Shown: positions 1 to 10,343, numbered from the stretch's first letter. The stretch is 64,000 nt of DNA from Methylocystis sp. KS32 (GCA_002862095.1 PHSQ01000001.1:1-64000), one strand, 5' to 3'. Notes: generated from the sequence alone by a model not told the origin. Translations and numbers: made by a program.

Positions 1-52
1 AACCCCGTTACGCCGCCTTCCTCACCCCGTCATCACCCAGTTTCGGCCATAG

Positions 53-607
53 CTCTTTTCTCCCCTCGTCTTGCCTGTCGCGGGCGTCCATGGATTGCAG
101 CGACGCGATGCGAGCGGCAGGCTCCGGCAGATCGCCCCAGAGGAACCGGGCCTTGGCGCAATCGCTCTCCTCATCGAGGAAGCTATCGGCGATGAACGCG
201 GCATCCTGATCGAACGAAAGACGGGCGCGGCCGCACTGCATTTCCGCATGCGTCCAGAGCTGGAGGAGCGATGCCGCGGCATCATCGAAAGGCTCGCTGC
301 CCTACGCCCTGATTTGCGCGTCGTGCGAGGAAAAATGGTTTTCGAGATCCGGCGCGACGGTAACGACAAAGGATGCGTGATCGACGCATTTTTGGGAGAG
401 CAACCCTTTTTGGGGCGAACGCCGATCTTTGCCGGCGACGACATCACCGACGAGATCGGATTTTCTGCCGTCAATGTACGCGAAGGGATTTCGATCAAAA
501 TCGGCGAAGGCTCGACGCTGGCCCGTTTCCGCGCCGAAAGCGTAAGAGAATTCCACGACTGGCTCGGCGAGCTCGCGGCTGAAACGCGCGAGGAGCATGC
601 GGTATGA
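53..607 (+). pseudogene. otsB: Trehalose-6-phosphate phosphatase, 5'-truncated
   Basis: The product would dephosphorylate trehalose 6-phosphate, the second step of OtsA/OtsB trehalose synthesis in the cytoplasm. The frame opens after a TAG at 50-52 and enters the family at PVAGVHGLQRRDASG, which corresponds to the middle of E. coli OtsB. It then holds the conserved HAD segments GNDKG and GRTPIFAGDDITDE and the C-terminal GISIKIG. The N-terminal half with the nucleophile DxDGT motif is absent, so the fragment should be inactive. The first 50 or so bases do not resemble otsB, so the truncation point lies inside the window. The stop overlaps the next start (ATGA). Confidence 0.8.
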
Positions 608-831
608 CCGATCTCGACCCCGCTGTCGTCGGAAGCTGTTCCATTGCCACCCTCATCAACCGCGACACCAGCGCAGTTTGGCGTTGCCTGGCTCGCTTCG
701 ACGGGGACCCACTATTTCATGGCCTGCTCGGCGGCCCAAAAAACCAAGAAGAAAACGGCGGTTTCTCCGCCATCGATCTCAAGGATCGCATGCGCAGCGA
801 GCCGGCCTATAGTGGAAATACAGCGATATGA
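604..831 (+). pseudogene. GH15 glucoamylase-like gene, N-terminal remnant
   Basis: The 75 codons match the start of the GH15 family protein that often lies with the trehalose genes: NCxxxxLIxRD is seen as GSCSIATLINRD, then VWRCLARFDGDPLFHGLLGG and near the end YSGNTAI. Intact members are about 600 residues, so roughly seven eighths of the gene, including the catalytic glutamates, is missing. The stop TGA overlaps the otsA start, so the deletion joins codon 75 almost exactly to otsA. The start overlaps the otsB stop. Family assignment rests on this N-terminal pattern only. Confidence 0.7.
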
Positions 832-2246
832 GACGCCTCGTCATCGTGTCCAACCGCGTCGCTAATCCGGCATGCGACCAGGCTCATGGCGGACTCGCGG
901 TTTGTGTGCTCGACTCTCTTCGTAAGCGTGGCGCGATGTGGTTCGGTTGGAACGGCGCTATCGTCACGGACGAAGCCGAAATCGACGTGGCGACCGCGAA
1001 ATTCGGCGATTTGACTCTGATGACGATGCCGCTCGCCGAACGAGATTATCGCGAATATTATCTTGGATTCGCCAATGCCGCTCTGTGGCCGGTTCACCAC
1101 AATCGGCTCGACCTAGCGTGCTTTACGCAAGAAAATATCGAAGGCTATCGAAGGGTCAACGACCGATTTGCCGGGACGCTTATGCCGCTGCTGGCGCCGA
1201 GCGACCTCATTTGGGTGCACGACTATCATTTCATTCCGCTTGGGGCCGGCTTGCGCGCGCGCGGCGCTGCCAATAGCATTGGATTCTTCCTCCATATTCC
1301 ATTTCCAACCCCGGATGTGCTTGTGGCGATGCCGGAGCACGAATGGCTGATAAACTCGCTCTGCGGCTACGATCTAGTCGGCTTTCAGACGAAGACGGAT
1401 CAGGCGAATTTCTGTCGTTTTGTTTGCGATTTCATGGGCGGCGAGATGATCTCTGACGAGGTCATTCGCGTTGCCGACAAGCTTGTGTCAGCGTCCGTGT
1501 TTCCGGTCGGCATTGACGTCGATGCTTTTGCCTCCATAGCGAAAAATCCTAAGGCGACGAAACTAATTCAGCGCCTACGCAGCGTCCGTGAGCTTCGCAT
1601 GAACGTCATTGGCGTGGATCGCTTAGACTATACCAAAGGCCTGCCAGATAGATTGCGCGCCTTCAAACGGGTCATCGAACTCTACCCCCAAAACCGCAGG
1701 GCGGTCACTTTGATGCAGATCGCGACGCCGACACGTGAGGACGTGAGAGCCTACGCCGACATACGTCATGAACTTGAGGCTCTTTCGGGAGAAATCAATG
1801 GCGAGTTCGGCGACTTTGATTGGACGCCTGTACGGTACATTCACCGACGGATCGCGCGTGATACGCTCGCTGCCTTATATCGCGGCAGCCACGTGGGGCT
1901 CGTCACGCCCTTGCGCGACGGCATGAATCTTGTCGCCAAGGAATATGTCGCCGCCCAAGACGAAGGGAATCCCGGGGTGTTGATTTTGTCGCGATTTGCC
2001 GGCGCCGCCGAAGACCTACAGGAAGCGCTGATCGTAAACCCTTACGACGCAGACGAAGTGGCGCACGCAATGCAGATCGCGATCAATATGCCGCTGGCGG
2101 AACGAATCGAACGCCACGGCGCTCTGATGGCGCGGGTTCGCCAGCAGGACGCCTGTGCTTGGATGGAGGGATTCTTGGATGCATTGGCAGACTGTGGCCA
2201 GCGTCGCGCGAACATGGATCCTCGCAGTTTTTGCGTCAGAAGCTAG
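828..2246 (+). CDS. otsA: Trehalose-6-phosphate synthase
   Basis: GT20 enzyme making trehalose 6-phosphate from UDP-glucose and glucose 6-phosphate in the cytoplasm. The 472-residue length is normal. Recognisable segments are MRRLVIVSNRVANP at the N-terminus, WVHDYHFIPLG, IGFFLHIPFPTPDV, GVDRLDYTKGLPDRL and, near the C-terminus, PLRDGMNLVAKEYVAAQ and GVLILSRFAGAAEDL. The glycine-rich loop near residue 22 is present only as a diverged form (HGGLAV). The start overlaps the stop of the GH15 remnant and has no convincing Shine-Dalgarno, so translation may depend on coupling. With otsB broken, synthesis of free trehalose needs a phosphatase elsewhere in the genome. Confidence 0.95.
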   Translation: MRRLVIVSNRVANPACDQAHGGLAVCVLDSLRKRGAMWFGWNGAIVTDEAEIDVATAKFGDLTLMTMPLAERDYREYYLGFANAALWPVHHNRLDLACFTQENIEGYRRVNDRFAGTLMPLLAPSDLIWVHDYHFIPLGAGLRARGAANSIGFFLHIPFPTPDVLVAMPEHEWLINSLCGYDLVGFQTKTDQANFCRFVCDFMGGEMISDEVIRVADKLVSASVFPVGIDVDAFASIAKNPKATKLIQRLRSVRELRMNVIGVDRLDYTKGLPDRLRAFKRVIELYPQNRRAVTLMQIATPTREDVRAYADIRHELEALSGEINGEFGDFDWTPVRYIHRRIARDTLAALYRGSHVGLVTPLRDGMNLVAKEYVAAQDEGNPGVLILSRFAGAAEDLQEALIVNPYDADEVAHAMQIAINMPLAERIERHGALMARVRQQDACAWMEGFLDALADCGQRRANMDPRSFCVRS

Positions 2247-2319
2247 TGGTATCCGTCATTGCTTTTGAAGGCGAAGTCTGAATCTCTGTCGCTGCGCAGC
2301 AGCGATGAAGATGATTCGT

Positions 2320-2862
2320 GGCCGGGAAAGAAATCACCGTCAAGAAATACGTGTTGGTGTGAGCGCGGAGGACCGCAGGAAGCTCGCGGAGTTTATCGGC
2401 TCGGGCAAGCGCTCGGCGCAATTGCTGACTAAGGCGCGCGTCCTGTTGAAAGCGGATGTATCGGAAGCCGGCGAAGGCTGAAGCGACACCCAGACCGCCA
2501 GGGCGCTGGACACCAGCGTCTCCAACGTCGAGCGGACGCGGCGGCAATTGGTGGAAGAAGGGTTTGAGGGGGTCCTGATCCGCAAATACAATCCGAACTC
2601 GGCGCCGCAGCGCCTTTTCGACGGCGTGGCGGAAGCGAAGCTGATTGCGCTCGCCTGCGGGCCGACGCTCGATGGATGCTGAGAGTGCTGGAGGAGAAAG
2701 TCGCCGAACGGAACATTGTCGCCAAAGCCAGCGACAATACGATCGGGCGCACGCTCAAAAAACATTCTCAAACCGCAACTCAAGCAGCAATGGGTGATCG
2801 CGTCCGAGGCCGGCGCGGCCTTGTGTAGATGCTATGGAGCGTCCGGCGAGAGCATGCCAGTC
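2320..2862 (+). pseudogene. IS630-family transposase remnant
   Basis: Translated across frames this stretch reads like the N-terminal third of an IS630 transposase: LSAEERxxLxxxIGSGKRSA, LLTKARVLLKADVSEAGEGW, then TSVSNVERTRRQLVEEGF, LIRKYNPNSAPQRLFDG and NTIGRTLKKN. A TGA at 2478-2480 interrupts the first part, and the later segments lie in shifted frames. The DDE catalytic region that would follow is absent after about 2860. It is therefore dead. Confidence 0.75.
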
Positions 2863-3237
2863 TCGGCTCCGGTAAGAACATCGAATGTCCCGCCGCCGCC
2901 GCTCCTTTTACCGCCCCAGCTTCGATTGGATTTCGGGCGTCGCGTTCAGAGGCACGCTAACCCCGCTGGATCGGCCTGTTGAGGAGTTCACTACTCGTTC
3001 GGTGCTGTGCGGTTCGCCACTGGGCTTCTTCCCCTCGCGGACGCGCAGTTGCCCTCGGCTCGTGGTTGCTACCAACTCGCCCCACGAAGGACTTCCACCT
3101 CCAATTCGATGCCCATGCCTGGCACACCTCAGTTTCGGCGCCGGACGGGGCAAGAGTCTTTCCATCAGTGATAGGGGGCATAACCATGGGATGTTTCGAC
3201 ATCGGCCCTCAAGGGTAAACTCCCGGCAGATGATTGT
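2863..3237. other. No recognisable gene
   Basis: About 375 bases between two transposase remnants. Frames on both strands are open for up to about 140 codons, but none looks like a protein family I know. Their composition is Arg/Pro/Ser-rich, as expected for out-of-frame GC-rich DNA. It may be leftover non-coding DNA of a mobile element. Confidence 0.4.
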
Positions 3238-3476
3238 CTCAAAATCATTGGCACGGGGCGGCCGACGAAGGCGCGCGCCAGCGCATGGCGATCTTCCGGC
3301 GGCCGCCCCGGCAGGCCGGCCCACATTTGAACGAAGGTCTCGACCCGCGCCACATCGAGCACGATCACGAGCCGCTCATGTTGCGCGGTCAGCGGCCCGG
3401 CCTCTTCCCGCAGCATCGGGAAAAGAAAGCCTTGAATGTGATCCCAGTTGCTTGTTAGCGTCTCGCGCAGAGGCAT
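3238..3476 (-). pseudogene. DDE transposase, N-terminal fragment
   Basis: From ATG 3476 the frame reads MPLRETLTSNWDHIQGFLFP and then RLVIVLDVARVETFVQMW, GLPGRPPEDRHALARAFV. This is the N-terminal arrangement of IS1182/ISNCY-like DDE transposases: an (A/G)RPPxDRxALARAFVAK motif before the catalytic domain. Homology stops at about 3240, where the frame continues into unrelated sequence. Only about 80 codons remain. Confidence 0.6.
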
Positions 3477-3689
3477 GTCCGCATCCCCATTCGGTGGGTG
3501 ATTCGTCGCTGAAACACCATAACCGAACGGGCTGCGGACGGCTTCGCTGCCCCTCATTCAGGCAGAAAAATTCATCGCGGCGCCGTAGTTTTGCAAGTCG
3601 TTCTATCCTTTATCAAATAAACCATGAGGTCTGATGAACGATGAATATGATCAGCGCTACCTGTAGGCGCTCGCAAACATCGGAGCCTG

Positions 3690-4153
3690 TGCTCGCAAAC
3701 ATCAGCTATTCGCGCGCGTCGGCGCGGCGCTCGCCATGAGGGTCGAGGATGTTTACGTGCAGAACCGCCGCCTCTGGGTGCGGCTGCACGAAAAAGGCGG
3801 CAAGCGCCATGAGACCCCCTGTCGTCACAACATGGAGGCCTATATCGATGACTGCGGACTCGCGGGCGATCCGAAAAGGCGCCTTTCTTTCGGACGATCG
3901 GCTGCGGCGCCGGCGCGCTGACCGCACCCACCTGCCCCAGGCCAACGCTTACGCAATGATCCGCCGATGCGCCTTGGCGGCGGGCATCGCCACGAAGGTC
4001 GGCAACCACAGCTTCCGCGCCACGGGCATCACCGCCTATCTCAAAAACGGCGGCACCCTCGAAAAGGCGGTCAGCATGGCCAATCACGCCTCGACGCGCA
4101 CCACGCAACTCTATGACCGACGGCGCGACGAGGTTGAGCGCGTGGTGATTTGA
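3690..4153 (+). pseudogene. Tyrosine recombinase/integrase, C-terminal remnant
   Basis: Two frames together give the C-terminal catalytic half of a phage-type integrase. One frame holds MRVEDVYVQNRRLWVRLHEK and GGKRHETPC. After a frameshift near 3880 another reads LPQANAYAMIRRCALAAGIA, NHSFRATGITAYLKNGG and ANHASTRTTQLYDRRRDEV. The HxxR box (HSFR) and the catalytic tyrosine context (TTQLYDRR) are present. The N-terminal half and the first catalytic arginine are not seen. Between LYDRRRDEV and the final ERVVI a few residues of the usual family end appear to be missing. Confidence 0.75.
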
Positions 4154-4207
4154 GCCTATATCCCTAAGCTGATTGAACCTTTCATATTAACAAAAGGATT
4201 GTGAAAA

Positions 4208-4819
4208 ATGTCTGGTCAAGAACGCATTGCGTTGTTTATCGACGGAGCCAATCTCTATCAGGCTACCAAGGCGCAGAGTTTCGATATCGACTACAGGAGG
4301 CTGCTGCGCGAATTCGAGCAGCGAGGTCGCCTTATCCGCGCATTTTATTACACGGCGGTGATCGAAGATGAGGAGTTTTCGTCGATCCGTCCGCTGATCG
4401 ATTGGCTCGACTACAACGGCTATGCGGTCGTAACCAAACCTGCCAAAGCATTTGTGGACGCCATGGGCCACCGCAAGATCAAGGGCAACATGGACGTCGA
4501 ACTCGCGGTCGACGCCATGGGAATGGCGGACCACATCGATCACATGTGGCTGTTCTCTGGAGACGGCGATTTTTGCTCGCTCGTCGCGGCGGTCCAGCGC
4601 AAGGGGGTGCGAGTCTCGGTGGTGTCTACGATCACAACGCGGCCGTCAATGTTAGCCGACGAGTTGAGACGTCAGGCGGACGAAGTCATCGATCTTGCCG
4701 ATCTTGCCGACAGGATCGGTCGCGATCCAAATGAGCGCGCGGAACGAATTCAGCGCTCGCAGGAACGATCCTTGATCGCGGCGCCGGCGCGGACCAGTCA
4801 GGATGCCGAGAAAGACTGA
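4208..4819 (+). CDS. NYN-domain protein (LabA/DUF88 family)
   Basis: A 203-residue member of the LabA-like NYN family, predicted PIN-fold ribonucleases acting on RNA in the cytoplasm. The domain fills residues 5-160: IALFIDGANLY gives the first metal-binding Asp, KGNMDVELAVDAM the middle acidic residues, and WLFSGDGDFCSLVAAVQRKG the terminal DGDF motif. AAAGGA lies 9 bases before the ATG. The C-terminal 40 residues are charged and probably unstructured. The substrate is unknown. The gene looks intact amid mobile-element debris. Confidence 0.88.
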   Translation: MSGQERIALFIDGANLYQATKAQSFDIDYRRLLREFEQRGRLIRAFYYTAVIEDEEFSSIRPLIDWLDYNGYAVVTKPAKAFVDAMGHRKIKGNMDVELAVDAMGMADHIDHMWLFSGDGDFCSLVAAVQRKGVRVSVVSTITTRPSMLADELRRQADEVIDLADLADRIGRDPNERAERIQRSQERSLIAAPARTSQDAEKD

Positions 4820-4985
4820 CCCGAAGCGCCGACGGTGGAGACGGGAGCATGACAAGGGCATTCGGGCGTAGGATATCGGACATATCTTTCGACAAGCGCA
4901 ACTGCTTGACCGGCAACGATCAAGGGAATTCTTCGAAAGTCTTGATTTACGTAACGACATCTCCCTTGCTTATCGTTTCCCTTGC

Positions 4986-5345
4986 TTATCGTTCAACATC
5001 GGTCGACAGCGAGGACGGTTGAAACATGACAGGGAGTTTCTGTGGCGCCTTGATCCGCAACTGTTTGTTGATGTTCATGCGTCCGAACACCACCTCAATG
5101 GCGGAAGATGGGACGCCAAATTCGCTGGCCAGAAAGCGCACCATGTGATCGGTGGCTCGGCCTGCGCGGGGAGCGGCGGTCACGCTGACTTTTAGTTGTG
5201 TGCCCTTGGCTTTGCCGATGGCGTCGCAGCTGGCGCTGGGTTTGCCCAGTATGTTGACCACCAGCGTGTCACCCTCCCACCAGAAAAATGAGCGGCCTGT
5301 CTTGTTGTTGGTTTCCCGACTTCCGCTTGGACTCGGTTGTTTCAT
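4986..5345 (-). CDS. DUF167 (YggU) family protein
   Basis: A small 119-residue protein of the DUF167/UPF0235 family, with no established biochemical role. The core is seen as LKVSVTAAPRAGRATDHMVR, FLASEFGVPSSAIEVVFG and KQLRIKA, matching the usual pattern of an alpha/beta fold ending in a KxxxI strand. The N-terminus, rich in Ser/Lys/Asn, is longer than normal and ends with an unusual LxVxI variant. The ATG at 5345 lies only about 18 bases from the left end of the IS1182 element, so its own promoter region was probably displaced. Confidence 0.75.
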   Translation of the reverse strand: MKQPSPSGSRETNNKTGRSFFWWEGDTLVVNILGKPSASCDAIGKAKGTQLKVSVTAAPRAGRATDHMVRFLASEFGVPSSAIEVVFGRMNINKQLRIKAPQKLPVMFQPSSLSTDVER

Positions 5346-5362
5346 TTCCGCCCGCTCCGTCG

Positions 5363-7056
5363 TCAAAACTCGTGCAGACCGTGTGAAAACCCGCGTTGAA
5401 ATTTTCGCGCCTGGATTCCGCTGGCGGCGACGACCTGGTAGAATCGCGTCATGGCGCACATATCCGGAATCGACCGTTCGCAAACCCTTTTGTTTCCCGA
5501 GGCGATCGACGATTACGTCGGCCCCGACAATCCCGTCCGCTTCATCGACGCCTTCGTGGACGGGCTCGATCTCGCGGCGGCCGGGTTCGCGCGTGTCGCG
5601 CCGGAGAAGACGGGACGGCCCGGCTACGCGCCCGGCGATCTGCTGAAGCTCTACATCTACGGCTATCTCAACCGCGTTCGTTCGAGCCGACGGCTGGAAG
5701 CCGAATGCCATCGCAACGTCGAAGTCATATGGCTGCTGCGTACCTTGAAGCCCGACTTCAAAACCATCGCCGACTTTCGCGCCGACAATCGCAAGGCCTT
5801 TCGCGCGGTGTTCCGCCAGTTCGTGGTTCTCTGCCGTAAGCTCGATCTGTTCGGGCGCGAGTTGCTTGGCGTCGATGGCACGCGGATCAAGGCGGTCAAC
5901 AACAAGGACCGCAACTACACGAAAAACTCGCTGGAGAAGTTCATCAAGAACGTGGACGAGCGTCTCGACGAATATCTGAAACGCCTCGACGAAGGCGACG
6001 TGACGGAATCCGGAACCGGCGGCTCGCGCACGAAGAACCTCGCCGAAAAGATCGAGGCGCTGCGCGCGAAACGCGAACGCTACAAGGATTTGCTGGCGGG
6101 TCTGGAAGCCAGCGGCGAGGACCAGATATCGCTGACCGATCCCGACAGCCGCGCCATGGCGAAGCACACGAAGGTCGCCGTCGGCTACAACGTCCAGATC
6201 GCGGTGGACGCGAAGAACAAGCTGATCGTCGAACAGGAAGTGACGAACCAGGTCCTCGACATGGGCCTTTTGACACAAACAGCCGGGGCCGCGCGCGAGA
6301 CGCTCGAAGTCGAGAAGATCGATGTCGTCGCCGACAGGGGCTATTTCAAGATCGAGGACATCGAGGCCTGCGAGAAGGCGGGAATGACGCCGCACGTGCC
6401 GAAGCCACAACGCGGATATGCCGCTCGCAATGGCCTCTTTCGCAAGGACGAGTTCCGGTACGACGCGGAAAAGGATGCCTACATATGTCCGGCGGGACAG
6501 GTTCTTGCGACGCGTTATGAAAGCCGGCAGCGGGACCTGAAGAGGTTCAACTATTGCAACCGCGCGGCGTGCCTTGCCTGCCCGCTCAAATCGCGCTGCA
6601 CGACCGACTGGCGCAAGGTCTCCCGTCTGGAAAACGAGGCGGTTCTGGACCGCGTGGCGGAGCGATTGAAGGCGCGGCCGGAGATTTTGAACACGCGCCG
6701 CGAGATCGTCGAACATCCCTTCGGCACGATCAAGCAATGGATGAACCAGGGCGCATTCCTGATGAAAGGCCTCGAAAAGGTCCGCGCCGAGTTCAGCCTG
6801 ACGGCGCTCGTCTACAATTTGCGAAGGGCGCTGAACATCCTCGGGATAGAGGTGCTGATGAAGGCCGTGCGGGCCTGAGGGAGGGCTATTTCCGACCTAT
6901 GGCGGCCGAAGGGCCCGCCCGGACGCCACAGGACCCCCTCGGCGAGCGTCGGGAGCGGAATTTTCGGCGCTATGGCGAAAACCCGCCATAGCTCGACGCC
7001 GGACGCTCGGTCACGCTGGCGGCGAGGTCTTTTCACACGGTCTGCGTGAGTTTCGA
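5363..7056 (+). mobile_element. Complete IS1182-family insertion sequence
   Basis: One transposase is flanked by imperfect terminal inverted repeats. The best-matched core is GCAGACCGTGTGAAAA at 5374-5389, repeated exactly in inverse at 7030-7045. Outside it, TCxAAACTC at about 5363-5371 is matched by GAGTTTxGA at about 7048-7056, extending each repeat to about 27 bases. Outer boundaries are uncertain by a few bases and I could not identify a target duplication. The element separates the DUF167 gene from whatever preceded it. Confidence 0.8.
5451..6878 (+). CDS. IS1182-family transposase
   Basis: DDE transposase of 475 residues, full length for the family. The N-terminal domain starts HISGIDRSQTLLFPEAIDDY, followed by PGYAPGDLLKLYIYGYLNRV. 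The first catalytic Asp lies in LLGVDGTRIKAVNNK, the second probably in VVADRGYFKIEDIEACEKAG. A Cys cluster (CNRAACLACPLKSRC) precedes the C-terminal EHPFGTIKQWMNQGAFLMKG, whose Glu completes the triad. No internal lesion was seen, so the element may still be mobile. Confidence 0.93.
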   Translation: MAHISGIDRSQTLLFPEAIDDYVGPDNPVRFIDAFVDGLDLAAAGFARVAPEKTGRPGYAPGDLLKLYIYGYLNRVRSSRRLEAECHRNVEVIWLLRTLKPDFKTIADFRADNRKAFRAVFRQFVVLCRKLDLFGRELLGVDGTRIKAVNNKDRNYTKNSLEKFIKNVDERLDEYLKRLDEGDVTESGTGGSRTKNLAEKIEALRAKRERYKDLLAGLEASGEDQISLTDPDSRAMAKHTKVAVGYNVQIAVDAKNKLIVEQEVTNQVLDMGLLTQTAGAARETLEVEKIDVVADRGYFKIEDIEACEKAGMTPHVPKPQRGYAARNGLFRKDEFRYDAEKDAYICPAGQVLATRYESRQRDLKRFNYCNRAACLACPLKSRCTTDWRKVSRLENEAVLDRVAERLKARPEILNTRREIVEHPFGTIKQWMNQGAFLMKGLEKVRAEFSLTALVYNLRRALNILGIEVLMKAVRA

Positions 7057-7185
7057 GAAACTTCTCCTTCGCGCTCACTGTGCTGGAGCCGCTGGCGCCG
7101 CGACGATGACGGAGTATTTTTGCTCCTTGCCGGCATTCGCCGCCGCCTCCGTGCAAACCTTGGGTGCGGCAAAGCAGTTGAAGCG

Positions 7186-7926
<741 letters not shown>

Positions 7927-8006
7927 TTCGTTCTCTCGTTCTGCGTTGCACCAACCAATTTTTTCGCCGATCGCAACGCCCCAGCGATGCGCTTCCCTGC
8001 TTATGT

Positions 8007-10343
8007 TCATTCCGCTGCCTGGGGGCTGACCGCCAGCGGCCTACGGAAGATCAACCTGTCGATGGCCTGCGGATAGAGCGGGCGCAGCTTGACGACGAAG
8101 TCCCAGGCCATCAGCAGCGCCCCGAGCGCGAACACCACGTCGCCCGGCAGGCGCATCCACTGCCAGAACAGCGTCGTGTTGTAGAACGCGCTGCTGCGGG
8201 CATAGGCGAGCCCGTGCTCATAGACGGCGTCGAGTTGCGGCCAGCCAATCGGGAAGAAGTTCAGCAGGATCCACAGCACCAGCCCGCCATTGTAAAGCCA
8301 GAACGCCAACAGTCCGAGCCTCTCGTTGAAGGCGGGCCGTTCGGCATGGATGTAGCGCAGGCAGAAATAGATCAGCCCGATCGCCAGTTCGCCGAACGCG
8401 CCAAACAGCGCGGTGTGGGCGTGGTTCAGCGTCAGGAAGGTGCCGTGCTCGTAGTAGTTGACCAACGGCGCGTTGAGCGTGCCACCGCCGAACACGCCGG
8501 CGCCGACGAAATTCCAGAACGCCGCGCCGATGACGTAGGTGTAGCCGAGCCGGTAGTTAAACTCCTGATGCGCCTTGATCAGCCGGTAATGGTTGATCGC
8601 CTCGATGATCAGGAGCACCAGCGGCAGCACCTCGATGAAGGAGAACATACTGCCCATCGGCACCCACATGCTGGGGCCGCCGGCCCAGTAGAGATGATGG
8701 CCGGTGCCGATCACACCACCAAGGAAGATCAGAATGATTTCGAAATAGGTCGCGCGCTCGGCGAGCTTGCGCGACACCAGGCCGACCGCCATCAACAGAT
8801 ATGCGCTCATCGCAGCCGCGAAGAACTCAAAGGATTGCTCGACCCAGAGATGGACAACCCACCAGCGCCAGAAATCGGTCAGCGTAAAGGACTTCTCAAT
8901 GCCGGTCAGGGGAATCATGCCGAAGACATACAGCACCGCGATGTTGATCGTGGACGCCCAGATCAGATGCTCGAGCCGGATGCGGCCCGTCCAGAACTGC
9001 CCGGCCGCTTTCCACCATTTGGCTGCGCTCGGCCAGAGCGCCCGCATCACCAGCAGGCTCCACAACGCCAGCCCGACGAAGAAGCCGATCTGCCAGAAGC
9101 GGCCGAGCTGGATGTAGGAGAGGCCCTGATTGCCGAACCAGAACCAATTCTGATCAATCACGCCCATGATGCCGAGATAGTCGCCGATCAGCGCGCCAGC
9201 GACGATGAACAGCGTCACCCAGAACAACAGATCGACCAGCCAGTGCTGGCCCTTGGCCTCGTGACCGCCGGCGATCGCCGGCGCGAGGAACAGCGCCGCG
9301 CCGATCCAGGAAAGCCCGATCCAGACGATCGGCGCCTGGATATGGACGTCGCGCAGGAAGTTGAAGGGGAAGAGCCGGTTGACGTCATACCCATAGAAGC
9401 TGGCCCGGTCGTAATAGGAATGCGCCATGATCGTGCCGGCCACGATCTGCACAAGCAGGAGCGCGGCGACTAGGAGAAAATATTTCCATACCCGTTTCTG
9501 GCTCGGTGTCAGCGGCCGAAATGTCGAGATCACCGGGTCCATCGGCGCGTCGTCAGGATCATTGAGGAAAAACTCATAGATGAACAGAACGACGCCGAAC
9601 GCGAAGAAGGTGAAGCAGAAGCTGATCCACGTCCATCTGAAGGTGTTGGTTGTCGGCGTATTGCCGACCAGGGGTTCATAAGGCCAGTTCTCCGTCCACG
9701 ACCAAGTGACGCCCGGCCGGCGCGCGACAGTGGTGAGCGCAGAGAACACCAAAAAATCCGCTGTTTGTTGCGCGCTTTCTCGGCCAAGGCTGTAGGCGGG
9801 CGTCCATCCGGCAGACGGATTGGCCGTTTTGAGCGAATTTGCAATCTCGTCCCGGACAGCAAGGAAGGCGTTTGTCACAGAGTCGGGCAGCGTCACTTCT
9901 GACTTCGTCAGATCAATCCCCTGCAGCGCGCGGCGCATGGCGACTGTTACGGCGGCTTGCTGATCCTCGCCGAGCTGCGCGAACGCCTTGCCGAAGCGGG
10001 CCATGGCTATGTCGTAACGGGTTGACTCAGCGAGGCTAACCAGAGTCGAGGCCGTGTAGTCCTCGCCGTAATAGGAGCCCATGCCGTAGAGGCTGCCGTA
10101 ATCCATCAGGTCGGCTTTCTGGAACCCCGCCTTGCCCGCGACGATATCGGCGTTAGTCATCAGCACCGCACCGTCCGCGTTCACGAACCGGTCGGGTTGA
10201 GGTGGCGCGAGCCGGTAGGTCGCGACCGTCGCCCAGGCAAGCAGCGCGAAGGTGGCGATGGCGACGGCGAGTAGCACCCATTTGAGCACGTCGCTCACCG
10301 CATCATTCACTGGCGGATCGATCCGTTCGGCCTCCAAAATCAT
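8007..10343 (-). CDS. norZ: Quinol-dependent nitric oxide reductase (qNOR)
   Basis: Single-subunit inner-membrane enzyme that reduces NO to N2O with electrons from quinol. At 778 residues it has the fused qNOR form: an N-terminal helix, a periplasmic domain (DRFVNADGAVLMTNADIVAG, SLYGMGSYYGEDYTAS), then about 13 membrane segments of the haem-copper oxidase fold. Ligand-bearing segments include VHLWVEQSFEFFAAAMSAYL, GTGHHLYWAGGP and VNYYEHGTFLTLNHAHTALF. GGAGGG precedes the ATG. No nitrite reductase or N2O reductase is nearby, so NO detoxification is more likely than full denitrification. In databases it may be labelled norB. Confidence 0.96.
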   Translation of the reverse strand: MILEAERIDPPVNDAVSDVLKWVLLAVAIATFALLAWATVATYRLAPPQPDRFVNADGAVLMTNADIVAGKAGFQKADLMDYGSLYGMGSYYGEDYTASTLVSLAESTRYDIAMARFGKAFAQLGEDQQAAVTVAMRRALQGIDLTKSEVTLPDSVTNAFLAVRDEIANSLKTANPSAGWTPAYSLGRESAQQTADFLVFSALTTVARRPGVTWSWTENWPYEPLVGNTPTTNTFRWTWISFCFTFFAFGVVLFIYEFFLNDPDDAPMDPVISTFRPLTPSQKRVWKYFLLVAALLLVQIVAGTIMAHSYYDRASFYGYDVNRLFPFNFLRDVHIQAPIVWIGLSWIGAALFLAPAIAGGHEAKGQHWLVDLLFWVTLFIVAGALIGDYLGIMGVIDQNWFWFGNQGLSYIQLGRFWQIGFFVGLALWSLLVMRALWPSAAKWWKAAGQFWTGRIRLEHLIWASTINIAVLYVFGMIPLTGIEKSFTLTDFWRWWVVHLWVEQSFEFFAAAMSAYLLMAVGLVSRKLAERATYFEIILIFLGGVIGTGHHLYWAGGPSMWVPMGSMFSFIEVLPLVLLIIEAINHYRLIKAHQEFNYRLGYTYVIGAAFWNFVGAGVFGGGTLNAPLVNYYEHGTFLTLNHAHTALFGAFGELAIGLIYFCLRYIHAERPAFNERLGLLAFWLYNGGLVLWILLNFFPIGWPQLDAVYEHGLAYARSSAFYNTTLFWQWMRLPGDVVFALGALLMAWDFVVKLRPLYPQAIDRLIFRRPLAVSPQAAE

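Noticed and set aside
2908..3324. A 138-codon minus-strand frame in the region after the IS630 remnant
   Set aside because: It spans unrelated segments and overlaps the transposase fragment; composition is non-protein-like.
4961..4994. Tandem CCCTTGCTTATCGTT repeat, 16-base unit, as a regulatory array
   Set aside because: Only two copies, and it lies at the 3' end of the DUF167 gene, partly inside its last codons.
4986..6737. A 583-codon open frame on the minus strand across DUF167 and the IS1182 transposase
   Set aside because: Only the last 119 codons are a protein family (DUF167). The rest is antisense to an intact transposase, an artefact of GC-rich codon use.
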